From Apoderus coryli (Eukaryota > Arthropoda > Insecta > Coleoptera > Attelabidae): a stretch of DNA of 64,000 bases. The DNA is taken from contig OU452203.1 of NCBI GenBank assembly GCA_911728435.2, positions 22,384,134 through 22,448,133 on the forward strand, read 5' to 3'. Shown in pieces: positions 60,351 through 64,000 of the stretch (positions within the stretch are counted from its first letter, which is position 1; every line of letters starts with the position of its first letter). A model generated the notes under the pieces. It did not search any database. It was given only the letters and a program-made list of their open reading frames with translations, and was not told the DNA's origin. The translations under genes and the position numbers were made by a program.

Positions 60351-62890
60351 AGACAAATATATGGTTTATTTGAAATACCCAAGCAGTATTTATTTGATTT
60401 AAATAAATATTTATTTGACTTAGTACTTATACTTGTTAACGAGGCCCGAAAATGTAAGGATATATTTGTTCGCTTGAACTAACTAGAGTTATTTAGATGT
60501 ACTTGGCCCAAAGGTGCTGCTACTTAGAATAAATAAATAGTTATTTACATAAAATCTTCACATAACCTTTTTCACAAAATGGTAAGAAACATCTAATGTT
60601 GAAATTGTTGTACACATTGTAAAGTTTACTTATCTCTTATTTTAGAATATGTTACATTAGTAAAACTGAAACTGTTCATCTTGTATATTATATATTGATC
60701 ATCGCTCCTCTTTAAATGGATTATTTCATAAAATAGTTATTTATTATATTATATTATTATAAATAAATAGTTATTTATTCTGAATAAACATTTTTTATAT
60801 TAAATATATAATTTATTCCGGAAAATCTGATATTTTGCTTCCAATAAATACTTTGTTTGTTACAAATAAATGTTTATTTCTTCAAACATGTTTTTGCTCA
60901 AAAAACACCTACACACGTAATAATTTGGGGATTGTTTCCTTTTGAACACCCTGTAGATCTGATTTAAGATTTTTGTATGAACGGATTACCCAAACAGTTT
61001 TGGCTACAACTAAATAATGTGTTCTTTAAAAATAATAATATATATCTATCTTAAATCAGATCTACAGGGTGTTTAAAATGAAGCAATCCCCAAAAATATT
61101 ACGTGTGTATATAGGTGTTTTTTGAACAATTGATCCAAACAGTTTCTGGTTTTATTAATAATAATATTTGCATATTAATATCTAGAAAAAGAATGTTTGA
61201 AGAAATAAATATTTGTTTGTAACAAACAAAGTATTTATTGGAAGCAAACTACCAGATTTTGGCGGATCATATTATTTATTTAGATAGAAAAAATCATATA
61301 TTTAAAACAAAAAAATGTTTATTTATATACGTCTACCTATAATACGCCTAGTTCATTTCGCGTTTGACATAAACGCCCGTAAATATGTTTCAAACAAATA
61401 TTTGTTTGAACTGAATAAATATTTCATTGGGTGACTTTCTTGTTGGTCCCTAAATATAAACAAGCCGCCATCTTTGTATTAAATACTGTTAAATAAAATC
61501 TCAATTTCAAGATCATTTACACATTATCCACGTCTAAACAATCATGCATTAGTACTCAAGCATTTTAAGATTTTTTGTCACATTATAATTAACTTACAAC
61601 ATTTAGGCACTTACATACGAAAAGCGGTCATTTAAGTGCCCTAGGTTCCACACCACTATATAATAACGAATCAACGGACATTATTTTTTTTATTTATTAT
61701 ATTAAGTATAATAAAAAACACCTTCTACATTGGACTAATTAGGCTATTAATGTAAACAAAGAAAATAATAATAAACTATTTGACACAGCAATTTGTCTGT
61801 CGGTTAGAAAAAACATTCTGCCCAAAACCAAATTATGACGTGAAACTAGAAGTGTCAACGAAACTAAAATAAGTGACACCAACGTTAGAAATATTAGCAA
61901 ATTATGACGTGAAACTAGAGGCGCAACTATATTGGAATTTGTCGATTTTTCTTTGAAAACCATTTTCATAACTTTATTCTTAGAAATACATATGGGAGAA
62001 GCAATTTCGTATATTTTTAGTCGCAATCGTGTCAAAGAATGACGTACACATTCGTATATTCTATTGAAAAATTATTAATCTTTAAAAATATGACTCACTT
62101 CACACATACTACGTTTCTTTTATAAATATCACTATTCCAAATGTCATATAAATTGCTACCCCACACAAAAATATTTCGATATCAATAAATAATTGTTTGT
62201 ATTGGAAGCACCTAGCTAACAAACCTTATATGAAAATTTCCAATCAAAACTGATACTTACTTATCTAAAAAATAATGCAAATACACTGAACTCCACCACC
62301 AAAGAAGTAGAGGTTTTCCATAGTGTCAAATTATAACATAAATCCATCTGTCATAATAATTAACATGTACTATACTGTCTATAGTAAAACAACGTATATA
62401 AATACAATAATTTCCAAAAATGTGCAAAAATATTACTGTAAAAGACAGAATGGAAATTGAAAAAGAATATATACCGGAAGATAAGTGTACAATCATATAA
62501 AATAGGGTTATCACCGTACACATGCCGCAACGACTTAATAAAACGTGAATAAAACTACCACAAAACAACTGGGAAATCCCAAAGGGATTTCTTGTACTAA
62601 ACTAAAACGCGTGCGCTATGGAGTTGAATCCCCAACAGCCATGCGCGTCGGCTCGTTTTATTATTATTTATTTGATTCAAATAACAGTGGACTTGTTTCA
62701 AATAACCAGGAATTAACTTTAATCTGTTATTTAAATTAAATAAATATTTATTTCTGCCAAAAGCACCCCAGGGCAAATAAATATTTTTTAAAAATCAAAT
62801 ATCTCTATTGATTCTGGACAAACACTTATTTGAGTCAAATAAATTTTATTTGAGTTAAACAAATAAAAGCCAAATAATTATTGTATATAA
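60350..62890. repeat. Cluster of AAATAAATATTTATTT-type palindromic words
   Basis: Variants of caaataaatatttatttga recur around 60385..60420, 60530, 60770, 60870, 61210, 61390..61425, 62735..62755, 62780 and 62830..62875. Many are themselves palindromic and flanked by tca/tga. They are far more regular than the ordinary AT-rich background. They may be subterminal repeats of one large element; its ends were not determined. Confidence 0.5.
60782..61326. mobile_element. Long imperfect palindrome (MITE-like)
   Basis: The left half (gcttccaataaatactttg at 60838, ttcttcaaacatg, aaaaaacacctacacacgta, caccctgtagatctgattta ending about 60968) is repeated inverted from about 61049 to 61250 and, less well, to 61326. 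It includes a caccctgtagatct/agatctacagggtg pair near the centre, like two element ends facing inwards. No coding sequence is present. Confidence 0.75.
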
Positions 62891-64000
62891 TTCTAATTAT
62901 TTGAACGTTTTCAGCTCCATTTCTCTAGTGCTTTTTTGATATATTAATAAAACGCTTCAAGTATCTATTCCGAAAGGCTCAAAAATGAATTTAAAACATA
63001 TAAATGTTTATATATATGTATGTCAATTGTGCAAGGGTGAATAATGTTTTGTCCTAATCACTTTTAAATGTCTAAAAAATATATATACATAACGTTTCAT
63101 GTTTTATTCAAGCAAGTCTTTAATGTTTCCTTATGATGTAAAATTTAAATTCACCTTTATCTCTGATATTTTTTCTTGTATTTGCAATTTACATTTGAAC
63201 ATTAATTATTATGCATTTCTTTTTTTTGTTTTTTTTGTTTATACTCTATATTTGCTTTGTCTGGATTCTTGCCATTTATCTATAAGTGAATTTATGTGGA
63301 AATACGCCCCGAAGAAAGGATATTTTGGTGGATTTATTTATTTTCTAACAAAGACTACTACTATCAATAACTTAAATTGGTTGGGGTTGTTTGAAATATA
63401 TCCTTATGCTAAACAAATAGGACTTTTTAGGAACTCTACTTATATATTATATACTCAATTTAATCAAAGCTAAAAGATTTAATCAATGAAATGCAAGTTT
63501 ACAACGTGGGAAAACCTCAAGATTATATTTATGATTCTGTAAATGGTCATAGACTGTTTAGTAGTTGTAGATCTTTTGCTCCCGTTTCTTGCTTGCTAAA
63601 TAAATAAATTAATCTGGCGGTTGTGCGATTAAAAAATTGCGACAATATAAAAGTATAATTAAATAAAAGCGGTTCGACGCAAACCAAGCACCTGCAAGTT
63701 ATATGCGCGTTGAATTTTTTAATTTTTTTCTTTAAAATCCAAAGCAAATATTTTAATAATATTAAATAATGTATGGTCTCTGGAAAAAGAAATCGCAGCC
63801 ATGTTTCTTTTCCAACATGATAAATCGTCTCGGAGATTGACAGCATTTATATATTTAATGAATACGAACGTGTACAGTAGCGGATTGGTTAGAAAACTGA
63901 ACTAGTGGAATATATTTATTAAGGAAATGTTTTTTGAATTTATTTCATTGTTTTATTGTGGATCTCTCATCCAGTGAATTTCAAAATCAATCAAATTTGT
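61331..64000. other. Intron sequence, no gene
   Basis: No gene is recognised. A 23-base direct repeat, caaattatgacgtgaaact plus agag, is at 61829 and 61908. A perfect hairpin gaaatcccaaagggatttc is at 62573..62591. The 124-codon frame at 63099..63473 and the 99-codon minus frame at 63547..63846 are AT-rich and show no known motif. Confidence 0.4.

Larger units (their letters stand above)
10530..64000 (+). other. Ubx: Ubx intron 1 (incomplete, continues beyond window)
   Basis: No homeodomain-coding sequence occurs between the donor and the right edge, so the rest of the window is interpreted as intron 1. Insect Ubx first introns are tens of kilobases long and hold enhancers (abx/bx in Drosophila). 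Here much of the space is mobile DNA, listed separately. The extent is inference, because another transcription unit cannot be strictly excluded. Confidence 0.75.

Noticed and set aside
62600..62660. tRNA-like B box (gagttgaatcccc) in a stem-forming stretch
   Set aside because: No A box at the right distance and no cloverleaf could be drawn; not called as a tRNA or SINE.
63099..63473. 124-codon plus-strand frame near the right edge
   Set aside because: Dominated by F/I/Y/L/N codons typical of random AT-rich DNA, and no recognised family.
10524..64000. Further Ubx exons, the homeodomain, or another Hox gene
   Set aside because: No frame contains the homeodomain recognition helix (KIWFQNRR-type) on either strand.

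Overview
The window is a piece of an insect Hox complex. A single host gene is recognisable: the 5' end of Ultrabithorax (Ubx) on the + strand. Its first coding exon (9896..10523) starts with the Ubx amino terminus MNSYFEQ and ends with the FYPWMAIAG hexapeptide region and a GTGAGT splice donor. The homeodomain exon is not present, so 10524..64000 is read as the first part of a very long first intron, as expected for insect Ubx. The DNA is very AT-rich. The transposon families are typical of insects, but the order cannot be fixed from the sequence; a beetle-like or other non-dipteran insect is a guess from the exon 1 text.

Layout. 1..748 is part of a mariner element. 749..4207 holds tandem and dispersed repeats and a short retroposon-like element with a 14-bp flanking duplication. 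4208..9895 has no recognisable transposon and contains the Ubx upstream region, a richer-GC candidate regulatory block (6940..7240), and the promoter/leader with a (TAA)n cluster like the known Ubx-protein site of the fly Ubx promoter. 9896..10523 is exon 1.

The intron is a graveyard of mobile DNA. It holds fold-back mariner copies (19437..20102, 44249..45131), two other mariner relics (37317..38090 and 56096..56665), Tc1/mariner-like relics (19255..19385, 22455..22560, 23618..24831, 42308..42520), non-LTR retrotransposon pieces (27128..28385, 39312..39505, 47524..49395, 55131..56095, 58165..59545), and two Crypton-like tyrosine recombinase copies (41205..42310, 50871..51640). It also holds several gene-less palindromic elements. 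No ORF in the intron looks like a functional host gene, and none of the element genes is intact.

The patterns most worth a second look are: (1) three mariner copies sharing one fold-back architecture; (2) a dispersed CTGAWGA...CGAAAC motif resembling a hammerhead ribozyme core, often inside palindromes; (3) a run of isolated short sequences that translate to the PQGSILGP motif of reverse transcriptase without the rest of the enzyme, at 10605..13920; (4) Crypton-like copies, one of which keeps the R-H-R-Y catalytic residues; (5) about 0.9-kb inverted retrotransposon arms inside the Ubx intron that could make hairpin RNA. No tRNA, rRNA or CRISPR was seen.
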